DNA of 9,412 bases, from NCBI GenBank assembly GCA_002729015.1, contig PBVO01000052.1:40539-49950 (forward strand), given 5' to 3'. The position numbers and the translations under genes are program-made. The stretch comes from Candidatus Poribacteria bacterium. GTDB taxonomy: Bacteria; Poribacteria; WGA-4E; UBA9662. The notes below the pieces were generated by a model. It made no database searches and was not told the DNA's origin. It saw nothing but the letters and a program-made list of their open reading frames with translations. Of the stretch, positions 1 to 6,137 are shown piece after piece. The number at the start of each line of letters is the position of its first letter. Position 1 is the stretch's first letter.

Positions 1-573
1 TTTCAATTCGTACCCAGCCTTAGTTCCATCTTGGTCAATGCTATTAACAACAATTTCTCCTGCGCCAAGTTCCACACCTTTTTTTGCCCATTCAATAGCA
101 TCAATTCCCATGGGCCTTCTTGCACCGTCGATGTAAATTTCATATCCACTGGGAATCTTTGGACTAACAGATACATTTTTCACTTGCATGCTTAGAACAA
201 TACATTGACTACCGAAGGCCTTAGCACCTTGAGCAATTAAGTCAGGATTCCGAACAGCCCCAGAATCAATGGAAACCTTCTCCGCACCAGCCCACAAAAC
301 TTTACGCATATCGTCCAAGGTTCTCAAACCACCTCCCACAGAGAAAGGAATGAATATTTGGTTTGCTACAGCAGAAACGACGTTGATCATAATATCACGT
401 TGCTCATTGCTGGCGGTTATGTCGTAGAATACCAGTTCATCTGCTCCATTTTCGTAATAAAAATGGGCCATATCGACGGGGTCACCTATGTTAGTGTTAC
501 CTTGAAAAGCTATACCTTTCGTGACTTGTCCCTCTCGAACGTCAAGACACGGTATGATGCGTTTGGTTACCAT
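1..573 (-). CDS. hisF: Imidazole glycerol phosphate synthase, cyclase subunit (5' part; runs off the left edge)
   Basis: HisF is the cyclase half of the HisF-HisH complex. It uses ammonia made by HisH to turn PRFAR into imidazole glycerol phosphate and AICAR in cytoplasmic histidine synthesis. The 191 visible residues begin [20 protein letters not shown] and contain [11 protein letters not shown] (45-55), a VGGG phosphate-loop motif, KVS (99-101), GAGEIV and [12 protein letters not shown], all hallmarks of the family's (beta/alpha)8 barrel. About 60 C-terminal residues lie outside the window. Asp11, Lys19, Glu46 and Lys99 match the Thermotoga maritima numbering, but position 103 is Asp (normally Asn) and position 130 is Gln (normally the catalytic Asp130). 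The [12 protein letters not shown] segment after strand 5 resembles HisF forms I recall from Desulfovibrio-type bacteria. The ATG at 573 overlaps the recO stop in ATGGTAA, which suggests translational coupling; no clear ribosome binding site precedes it. The family call is secure. Whether the cyclase is normally active is open. Confidence 0.95.
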   Translation of the reverse strand, partial: MVTKRIIPCLDVREGQVTKGIAFQGNTNIGDPVDMAHFYYENGADELVFYDITASNEQRDIMINVVSAVANQIFIPFSVGGGLRTLDDMRKVLWAGAEKVSIDSGAVRNPDLIAQGAKAFGSQCIVLSMQVKNVSVSPKIPSGYEIYIDGARRPMGIDAIEWAKKGVELGAGEIVVNSIDQDGTKAGYELK

Positions 574-1328
574 TTATCTTTTTCAACTAAATCTAAAAAT
601 TCAAGACTTTTCAGTCGTTTATGAGTATGGAAACTAATCAAGGACGACAAAACAAACCTCATTTCTTTGTGGTTTCGTTGACTAGCATGAATGCGTTTTA
701 GTCGGTCAAAATTGGTTTCTTGAACTCTCCTCATCAACTCACAACTGCCACGGGATAAAGAAACTAATTGAGGTGTACTACAACTCGTACAGATAATTTC
801 GCCAGATTGATCGTAATAATGGAGGTTAACATCTTCAACCGTAAAGAATCTTCCACAGGCGCCACAACGGGTGAAATCTGGAGCATAACCGGAAATCTGT
901 AACATTTGCAATTCAAAAGCACGGGCAAAAAGTCTTAGATCAGTCATCTTTTCGAGACTCCGGAAGGCAAGAGTAAGCAAAAGAAAAACATCCGGATTAT
1001 CCGCTCCGTCAGATTCCATAGCATCCACTAATTCAGAAAAATAGCAAGCGTAAGTAAATAGGTTAAAGTTAGTCTTTATTCGATCAAAGTTATCAATGAG
1101 ATCAAATTCGCGAACTGATTGAAGTTCACGATTAGCTTTTTCATTGTAAATCAACTCACCACGATTAAGAAGATCAAGTTGACCTCGAAATTTGCTCTTC
1201 GCACTTCGAACGCCTCTAGCCACGGCTCGTACTTTACCAAAATCCTGAGTGTAAAAGACACAAATCACGGATGATTCACTTAGGGGGTAAGTACGGATCA
1301 AGAAGGCTTCTGTTTGACGAATTGCCAT
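567..1328 (-). CDS. recO: DNA repair protein RecO
   Basis: RecO, with RecR, loads RecA onto SSB-coated single-stranded DNA in the RecFOR gap-repair pathway and can anneal strands. The 253-residue length is normal for the family. The N-terminal OB-fold has the typical opening [17 protein letters not shown] (4-20) and [20 protein letters not shown] (30-49). A helical region follows, with [12 protein letters not shown] (93-104). A zinc finger is visible as CGAC (155-158) paired with CTSC (180-183), four cysteines in the expected CxxC...CxxC arrangement. The ATG start agrees with the family N-terminus although CCACCCCC, the opposite of a Shine-Dalgarno, lies directly upstream. It sits 75 nt downstream of tRNA-Pro on the same strand and overlaps hisF by 7 nt, so the three may share a transcript. 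The pairing with hisF looks positional, with no obvious functional link. Confidence 0.95.
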   Translation of the reverse strand: MAIRQTEAFLIRTYPLSESSVICVFYTQDFGKVRAVARGVRSAKSKFRGQLDLLNRGELIYNEKANRELQSVREFDLIDNFDRIKTNFNLFTYACYFSELVDAMESDGADNPDVFLLLTLAFRSLEKMTDLRLFARAFELQMLQISGYAPDFTRCGACGRFFTVEDVNLHYYDQSGEIICTSCSTPQLVSLSRGSCELMRRVQETNFDRLKRIHASQRNHKEMRFVLSSLISFHTHKRLKSLEFLDLVEKDKW

Positions 1329-1401
1329 GGGGGGTGGATAAGCTTACAACGAATTGACACTACGTTGTGTCGGTGCCAGCGGCTTGTTGGATAAAGTATG
1401 G

Positions 1402-1477
<76 letters not shown>

Positions 1478-1660
1478 ATACAACTTCCGAGCCAGCTAAA
1501 TCTGAATCCAGCAACAACTACCTAAGGCAATAATCACGCAACCAGCCAACTAACCGAACGGATGTTAACTCTATCATACTAACCTGTACATAGTCAAGAC
1601 GGGCTTCTATTTGCAATGTTTTGACATGCCCTTGTAGCTTGAAGGAATATTCTTCTTATG

Positions 1661-2362
1661 TTAGAATGGTAAAGGCGGTTGTGCGTTTTCTTCAGGGGAC
1701 GATTTTATACAGTCGAGGTCGTCGTTCCCAGGTGAGTTCACACGTTTAGAAACAGGATAAGCAATCAAATCATCATCCTGGTAGGGCCTGAGTAAATCGA
1801 CTAAATCTTCTGGTCTACAATTCCTTGAGGATAGCCATCGGTCGTGGTTCTCTGTCTCGATAATGACTGGCATTCGGTGGTGTAGGTTGCTCATGAATTT
1901 GTTAGCGCGAGTGTTGATAATTGTACAAGACTTTATTTCAGCATTACCATTGGGTGGCAACCAACTCTCCCACAAACCAGCAAAGGTGAATACTTCGTTT
2001 GAACTGAGATGAATATAGAAGGGGGTTTTGCTTCCGTCCTTGTTTTTTACCCACTCGTAAAACCCGTCAGCTAGAATTAGACATCTCTGTTTTTGATAAG
2101 GTATTTTAAAGGACATTTTTTCGGCTAATGTTTCGCTTCGAGCGTTAATCATTCGGTTGCCAACCGATTGGGACTTTGCCCAGTAAGGTATAAGCCCCCA
2201 GCGAAAGTTGTGAACGTAATACCTATCATCATTCGACACAGCTAAAACGGATTGAGTTGGATAGATGTTGTAGCGAGGAGAATGGTCTTCTGAAAAAGAA
2301 AAGTGAGGAAAACTTTGAGTTAAGTCTGGAAAATTCGCAGTTAGCGTGTACCGACCACACAT
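1661..2362 (-). CDS. SRAP domain protein (YedK/HMCES family), abasic-site DNA-protein crosslinker
   Basis: SRAP proteins recognise abasic sites in single-stranded DNA and shield them by forming a thiazolidine crosslink through a cysteine at position 2, exposed after Met removal. All key residues are visible in the 233-residue product: Cys2 in MCGRYT, Asn73 in NARSET, Glu103 in GFYEW and His161 in HHRMPV. PRYNIYPTQ (29-37) and WGLIPYWAK (55-63) are also family signatures, and the length is close to the family norm. I place the start at the ATG at 2362, not the GTG three codons upstream. Only this start puts the catalytic Cys at position 2, and the upstream GTG falls inside the AGGTG that serves as its ribosome binding site 4 nt before the ATG. 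The C-terminal tail (about 208-233) is polar and probably flexible. The gene is divergent from moaDE and separated from the tRNA by 183 nt. Confidence 0.95.
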   Translation of the reverse strand: MCGRYTLTANFPDLTQSFPHFSFSEDHSPRYNIYPTQSVLAVSNDDRYYVHNFRWGLIPYWAKSQSVGNRMINARSETLAEKMSFKIPYQKQRCLILADGFYEWVKNKDGSKTPFYIHLSSNEVFTFAGLWESWLPPNGNAEIKSCTIINTRANKFMSNLHHRMPVIIETENHDRWLSSRNCRPEDLVDLLRPYQDDDLIAYPVSKRVNSPGNDDLDCIKSSPEENAQPPLPF

Positions 2363-2384
2363 ATGAGACACCTACGTTTATGTC

Positions 2385-2412
2385 TTGACTAATCCGTCTT
2401 GAATTTTAGCAT
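2385..2412 (+). promoter_or_regulatory. Candidate sigma70-like promoter for the moaDE-aroA pair
   Basis: TTGACT (2385-2390) is followed after 16 nt by TAGCAT (2407-2412), giving 5/6 and 4/6 matches to the -35 and -10 consensus. It lies in the 127-nt divergent spacer between the SRAP gene and moaDE and points toward moaDE, leaving a leader of roughly 70 nt. No riboswitch-like fold was recognised, and the leader is too short for a molybdenum-cofactor riboswitch. This is a pattern match only. Confidence 0.3.
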
Positions 2413-2489
2413 AACAACCTGTTTCCCATCAAATACCCCCTAAAAATTCTTATAGGTAAAAAATTAAATGGTTATATGGTGTTTAATTC

Positions 2490-3197
2490 ATGAAAATCGA
2501 AGTTAGGTATTTTGCTTTTTTTCGCCAGCAAATCGGTCGTACTAGTGATGAAATTAATTTGCCAAGTCCAGCCACAGTAGCTGACCTCTTGAACTCTTTA
2601 CGAACAATTTATCCCGAGGTTAAGGATGCATTAAATACTGCGCAGATTTCGGTTAATATGGAATTCGTTACTTTAGATACACCACTGTCGGCTAGAGATG
2701 AAGTCGCATTAATTCCACCAGTATCAGGTGGGAATATGAACTCAGACGAATTGGGTTTATTCAAAATCACTGATACTAAAATTACAGTACAAGATGTCAT
2801 CAAACCAATACGAGGAAACGACGCAGGGGCTGTAGTTACTTTTCTAGGTACGGTTCGAGATAATACAATGGGCAGAGCTACCGCTTATTTAGAGTATGAG
2901 GCTTATACTCCAATGGCGGAAAAGAAAATGGCTGAAATTGCCAACGAAGCACGAGAGAAATGGGGAATTAAGCGTATGGCCATGATTCATCGTGTTGGTC
3001 GACTAGAAATTGGTCAAGTTAGTGTTGCTGTTGGAGTAGCTTCCCCTCATCGTAAAGATGGCTTCGAAGCTTGCCAATATGCAATGGATCGTCTGAAACA
3101 GATTGTTCCAATCTGGAAACGAGAGGTATGGTGTGACGGTGGGGAGGAATGGGTCAAACCTGATCCCGTCTATTTTCAGAATAGCCCAAAAAGGTAG
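2490..3197 (+). CDS. MoaD-MoaE fusion, both subunits of molybdopterin synthase in one chain
   Basis: Molybdopterin synthase converts cyclic pyranopterin monophosphate to molybdopterin in molybdenum cofactor synthesis. Residues 1-81 are a ubiquitin-like MoaD domain (MKIEVRYFAFFRQQIG start) ending in PPVSGG, the Gly-Gly that normally forms the free C-terminus carrying the thiocarboxylate sulfur. Here the chain continues as NMNSDELG into a full MoaE domain (about 86-235). It contains GAVVTFLGTVRD (113-124), LEYEAY, HRVGRLEIG, SPHRKDGFEAC and the MDRLKQIVPIWKRE signature; K203 and K210 correspond to the E. coli MoaE active-site lysines 119 and 126. An internal ATG at 2736 (Met83) just after the GG codons is preceded by AGGTGG, so MoaE alone might also be made. 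Mycobacterial MoaX is a known fusion of the same order that is cleaved after the Gly-Gly. The stop lies 20 nt before aroA, so the two are probably co-transcribed. No other moa/moe gene is in the window. Confidence 0.93.
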   Translation: MKIEVRYFAFFRQQIGRTSDEINLPSPATVADLLNSLRTIYPEVKDALNTAQISVNMEFVTLDTPLSARDEVALIPPVSGGNMNSDELGLFKITDTKITVQDVIKPIRGNDAGAVVTFLGTVRDNTMGRATAYLEYEAYTPMAEKKMAEIANEAREKWGIKRMAMIHRVGRLEIGQVSVAVGVASPHRKDGFEACQYAMDRLKQIVPIWKREVWCDGGEEWVKPDPVYFQNSPKR

Positions 3198-3217
3198 GTT
3201 TACTGAGTAAAAAAACA

Positions 3218-4504
3218 ATGTCAGATGTGATTGAAATCCAACCAATTTCCAGGCCTGTTGTTGCCAGTATAGATGTGCCAGGCTCCAAAAGTTACACGAA
3301 CAGAGCTCTATTGATTGCTGCCCTAGCCGAAGGGCAGTCCGAACTTTCTGGGATCTTATTTAGTGATGACACTGAGCGGATGTTGGATTCACTGAAAAGA
3401 CTGGGTACTGACCTTGAAATTGACCGCCTTAACCACTTAGTACGTATTAACGGCAACGGTGGTCGTATACCAGTTTCAGAAGCCAATTTGGATATCGGAA
3501 ATTCGGGGACAGCATCACGGTCTTTAGTTTGTTATACCGCATTGGGAAATGGAACTTACCGCTTCGATGGTGCTCCGCCTATGAGAAAAAGCCGACCTAT
3601 AGCTGACTTATTAGATGCATTACGACAACTGGGTGTATTGATCACATCGGAACAAAACAATCAAAAATTTCCTCTGGTTGTTTCTGCTAACGGATTGGAT
3701 GGTGGTCCCGTAAAGTTAGATGCCAGCAAAAGTAGCCAGTTCTTAACTACATTACTAATGGTTGCTCCTGTTACAAAGAAGGGCTTACAGATTGAGCTGA
3801 CTGACAAATTAATATCACAGCCATATATCGATATTACACTGTCTATCATGGATCAGTTTGGAGTTGAAGTTGCCAACAATGATTACTGCCATTTTTCTGT
3901 CAATGGTGGACAAAGTTATGCATCCCAGAGTTACGAAATCGAGCCAGATGCCTCAAGTGCTTCTTATTTCTTTGCTTTAGCAGCAATCACCAGTGGTCAA
4001 GTTACTGTCAAACATCTCAATATTAATTCTGCACAAGGTGATGTTCAGTTTGTTCGAGTATTAGAGGAAATGGGTTGTTCTGTTCGACACTTATCTGATG
4101 GTATTCAGGTAACGGGAGGTGATTCTCTCAAGGGAATAAACATTGATATGAACTCTATCTCAGACACATCTCTTACGTTAGCTGCTATTGCTCCCTTTGC
4201 CAAAAGCCAAACTACTATCCGGAATATTAAACACGTTCGATGGCAAGAAACTGACCGTTTGGCAGCTATGGTAACAGAACTTCGGAGACTTGGAGTACCG
4301 GTGGTTGAATTCGACGATGGTCTGCAAATCCAACCAGTTAACCAAATTCAACCTGCTGAAATTGAAACCTACAACGACCACCGTGTCGCAATGGCTTTCT
4401 CGCTTGTGGGTATACGGCAAGCAGGTGTTAAAATCAAAGATCCTCGCTGTGTAGACAAAACTTTTCCCACTTTTTTTGAGATACTTGGACAACTTGGTGC
4501 CTAA
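3218..4504 (+). CDS. aroA: 3-phosphoshikimate 1-carboxyvinyltransferase (EPSP synthase)
   Basis: AroA joins shikimate-3-phosphate and phosphoenolpyruvate to give EPSP, the sixth step of the shikimate pathway to chorismate and aromatic amino acids. The 428 residues match the family length. Visible motifs, in order, are GSKSYTNRALL with Lys24 and Arg29, GNSGTASRS (94-102), PPMRKSRPI (120-128), SSQFL (172-176), SDTSLTLAA with Asp316, QETDRLAAM with Glu344 and Arg347, YNDHRVAMA with Arg389, and DKTFP with Lys414. These are the expected counterparts of E. coli K22, R27, D313, E341, R344, R386 and K411. The residue aligning with E. coli Pro101 is Ser102, a position known to influence glyphosate affinity. 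The glycine matching Gly96 (Gly97) is kept. The start has no strong ribosome binding site, consistent with translation following moaDE 20 nt upstream. It is convergent with the PAP2 gene. Confidence 0.97.
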   Translation: MSDVIEIQPISRPVVASIDVPGSKSYTNRALLIAALAEGQSELSGILFSDDTERMLDSLKRLGTDLEIDRLNHLVRINGNGGRIPVSEANLDIGNSGTASRSLVCYTALGNGTYRFDGAPPMRKSRPIADLLDALRQLGVLITSEQNNQKFPLVVSANGLDGGPVKLDASKSSQFLTTLLMVAPVTKKGLQIELTDKLISQPYIDITLSIMDQFGVEVANNDYCHFSVNGGQSYASQSYEIEPDASSASYFFALAAITSGQVTVKHLNINSAQGDVQFVRVLEEMGCSVRHLSDGIQVTGGDSLKGINIDMNSISDTSLTLAAIAPFAKSQTTIRNIKHVRWQETDRLAAMVTELRRLGVPVVEFDDGLQIQPVNQIQPAEIETYNDHRVAMAFSLVGIRQAGVKIKDPRCVDKTFPTFFEILGQLGA

Positions 4505-4559
4505 TCTAAGACAGAATCACTCTCGTATTTGTCAGACTTGGTGTTAAATCTCTAACCAC

Positions 4560-5180
4560 TTAGAATTCCCAACTTAGAACCGGTCGTTTATATTTCAAAA
4601 CCAGATAAGTACTACTAGTACCAACGAGTGCCCCAACTAACACATCAAGTGGGTAATGTCGACCTAGGTAGATACGTGAAAATCCGGCAAGACCTGCGGC
4701 ACAGTAAAGTGGAATTTTCCAACGTGGATAACGATTAGATAGTGTTGCAGCCAGAACAAATGCACAATTGGTATGACCAGAAGGAAATGATTCAGGGGGC
4801 TCTTGTTTTTTCAGTCTATCCAGTGGTCGGCGACGACCAACGATTTTTTTTCCAGACCATATAGTTAATGCTGACAATGTAAAGGCTGAAGTCAATAATT
4901 TACCCGTTTTTCTGATATCATCATTACCATATGTCGTTAGCAATGCACTCACACCCAATACAGCTACAGGATCTCCAAAGTGAGTTACTCCTTGCATCAA
5001 CTTGTATGGAACTGTCTCAACACTATTGGCATCGTAAACAGCATCGAACAATTGATGATCTATCCGAAGAAGTAAATTAGAATTGTAGTTACTGGATGAG
5101 TAATGGTCTGCTGCCGATAATCTAAGGTCTATTGTTAAGAATAATAGCGTGCAGAAAATACAAATCAGCTTAGTTGACAT
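4560..5180 (-). CDS. Exported PAP2-family phosphatase (phosphatidic acid phosphatase type 2 superfamily)
   Basis: PAP2 enzymes remove phosphate from lipids such as phosphatidate, phosphatidylglycerophosphate or undecaprenyl pyrophosphate, usually on the outer face of the inner membrane or in the periplasm. The three signature motifs are intact in this 206-residue protein: KKIVGRRRP (111-119, the KX6RP motif), FPSGH (132-136) and SRIYLGRHYPLD (168-179, SRX5HX3D) with catalytic His175 and Asp179. The N-terminus has a basic residue, a hydrophobic run (5-17) and LSAADH, fitting a signal peptide or anchor ending near residue 24. Hydrophobic stretches at about 72-82, 97-108, 139-147, 157-166 and 180-195 suggest several short membrane helices. 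The exact substrate cannot be told from sequence. The gene stands alone, divergent from the regulated exported-protein operon and convergent with aroA. There is no obvious ribosome binding site before the ATG. Confidence 0.9.
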   Translation of the reverse strand: MSTKLICIFCTLLFLTIDLRLSAADHYSSSNYNSNLLLRIDHQLFDAVYDANSVETVPYKLMQGVTHFGDPVAVLGVSALLTTYGNDDIRKTGKLLTSAFTLSALTIWSGKKIVGRRRPLDRLKKQEPPESFPSGHTNCAFVLAATLSNRYPRWKIPLYCAAGLAGFSRIYLGRHYPLDVLVGALVGTSSTYLVLKYKRPVLSWEF

Positions 5181-5244
5181 AGCGAAAGATTGTAAAACGA
5201 CAAGGCATAAAAATCGAGAAAGAAAAGGCTAAGCAAGAACCCTA

Positions 5245-5273
5245 ATACTATCAAGAATCATGATGAATAACAA
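5245..5273 (-). promoter_or_regulatory. Candidate promoter for the PAP2 gene
   Basis: Reading the minus strand, TTGTTA (5273-5268) and TAGTAT (5250-5245) are separated by 17 nt, with 4/6 matches each. This would give a leader of about 58 nt before the PAP2 start at 5180. It lies well outside the palindrome at 5331-5374, so the two divergent genes need not share regulation. This is a pattern match in AT-rich DNA. Confidence 0.28.
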
Positions 5274-5305
5274 GGTAGAGAAAATTGCATAACATCTTAT
5301 CCTGA

Positions 5306-5335
5306 TTGAAATTCTTCCTGATGAAACTGTATACT
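5306..5335 (+). promoter_or_regulatory. Sigma70-like promoter of the exported-protein operon
   Basis: TTGAAA (5306-5311) and TATACT (5330-5335) match the -35 and -10 consensus at 5/6 positions each, separated by 18 nt. Predicted transcription start is near 5342, giving a leader of about 58 nt before the TTG start at 5400. The -10 element runs into the first bases of the perfect palindrome at 5331, so a protein bound there would be expected to block RNA polymerase. This is the best promoter match I found in the window. Confidence 0.55.
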
Positions 5336-5374
5336 ACCGTTCAACGGTGGGTACCCACCGTTGAACGGTAGTAT
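5331..5374. promoter_or_regulatory. Perfect 44-nt palindrome with nested 13-nt palindromes; probable operator
   Basis: Bases 5331-5352 are the exact reverse complement of 5353-5374, with no unpaired centre (the middle is GGTACC). Inside each arm lies a shorter palindrome: ACCGTTCAACGGT at 5336-5348 and ACCGTTGAACGGT at 5357-5369, giving four AACGGT/ACCGTT half-sites. The two 13-mers are 21 bp apart, two turns of B-DNA, so their faces align. The element overlaps the -10 box and predicted start of the downstream operon, a classic repressor-operator position. Alternatives are a hairpin-forming repeat or a small mobile palindrome: ACTGT occurs at 5326-5330 and 5376-5380 on either side. The long symmetry is a direct observation; the operator role is inferred. 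Confidence 0.7.
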
Positions 5375-5399
5375 TACTGTTATATGACAGGAAAAAACA

Positions 5400-6137
5400 T
5401 TGCAATTAAACTCTCGAAGATCGCTAATTAGGTTGATCAATTTCCTAGTGATCGGCATTCCGCTGGTGGTTGAAGTCAGAGTAAATAGTAATTTATCAGC
5501 TGAAAATTACTATCCGGATAATATTGGTAATGAGTGGGTTTTTCTGAGTACCGATGGTCTTGAAGAGCGAGTCCTACGCATTCAGGCCAATACTGAAACA
5601 AATTACCGACAGCTTGTTGATCAAACAAGGGAAGTCAGACCTCCTCAAGAGGAAACCGGATATAGTCGCTTCGTTATTCAACCTGGAACAAATAGCATCA
5701 AAATTATGAAAGCCACATTCACTTTTGGGTTGGTTGGTGAAATTGATCTTCCTTATACTCCCCCCCAAGTCTTTTTACCTATCCCTATTCAATTGGGGGC
5801 TGAATGGTCAGTCAAAGGTTCTGTCAAACTTCCCCTTTTGGGACAAATTCAAGCAGAAAACCGTCAAAAGGCTGTAGCGATAGAAACTGTCTCCGTACCA
5901 GTAGGAACATTCGAAGATTGCTTAAAAATCACACAGAATAACGCTCTGAAGTCACCAGTTTTGGGAATGGAATTAACAGGAACTATGTGGCTTGCTCCCG
6001 ATTTAGGCCCAGTCAAACTAATTAGCTCTGGTGACATAGTATTTGAACTAATCCGACATAATATTAAAACAGCTACAACAGCGGTTTCTCTCAAAACAAA
6101 ATTAGCTACTAAATGGTCAAGGATTCGCAACGAATAG
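5400..6137 (+). CDS. Exported protein of unknown function (YYPDNIGNEW / VPVGTFEDCLKI type)
   Basis: I do not recognise a characterised family. The 245-residue product has a basic start (SRRSLIRLI) and a hydrophobic run (about 13-24), with probable cleavage near LSA-EN (32-35). SRRSLIRL also resembles a twin-arginine (Tat) motif. The mature part opens with YYPDNIGNEWVF, and later holds VPVGTFEDCLKI and TMWLAPDLGPVKL. I associate this combination with predicted beta-rich periplasmic or outer-membrane-associated proteins of unknown role in environmental bacteria, where a stretch saying 'GTF-x-D/N-C-x-K' precedes 'W-x-A-P-G/D-x-G-x-V'. The start codon is TTG, supported by AGGA 7 nt upstream and by the signal peptide beginning directly after it. 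It overlaps the metallopeptidase gene by 25 nt and lies 26 nt beyond the operator palindrome, so both genes are probably controlled from that site. Confidence 0.7.
   Translation: MQLNSRRSLIRLINFLVIGIPLVVEVRVNSNLSAENYYPDNIGNEWVFLSTDGLEERVLRIQANTETNYRQLVDQTREVRPPQEETGYSRFVIQPGTNSIKIMKATFTFGLVGEIDLPYTPPQVFLPIPIQLGAEWSVKGSVKLPLLGQIQAENRQKAVAIETVSVPVGTFEDCLKITQNNALKSPVLGMELTGTMWLAPDLGPVKLISSGDIVFELIRHNIKTATTAVSLKTKLATKWSRIRNE

Noticed and set aside
1..573. hisF as a sugar-amidation paralogue (surface-polysaccharide HisF-like protein)
   Set aside because: The [12 protein letters not shown] start, Asp11, DITAS and QDGTKAGYE fit histidine-pathway HisF better, and no sugar amidotransferase or glycan genes lie nearby in the visible part.
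358..624. 88-codon plus-strand frame over hisF and the end of recO
   Set aside because: It lies antisense to two well-supported genes and has no signal or domain of its own.
1573..1597. TTGACT and TATGAT on the minus strand upstream of the tRNA, looking like a promoter
   Set aside because: The spacer is only 13 nt, too short for a sigma70 promoter. An alternative TTGCAA-18-TATGTA (1616-1587) is weak, so no promoter is called.
4178..4492. 104-codon open frame antisense to the 3' end of aroA
   Set aside because: aroA is clearly coding here with conserved motifs. The antisense frame has no recognisable domain and is a shadow.
4510..4533. Imperfect hairpin GACAgAAT / ATTTGTC between the convergent aroA and PAP2 genes
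   Set aside because: The stem is short, bulged and AT-rich and no T-run follows on either strand, so a terminator is not supported.
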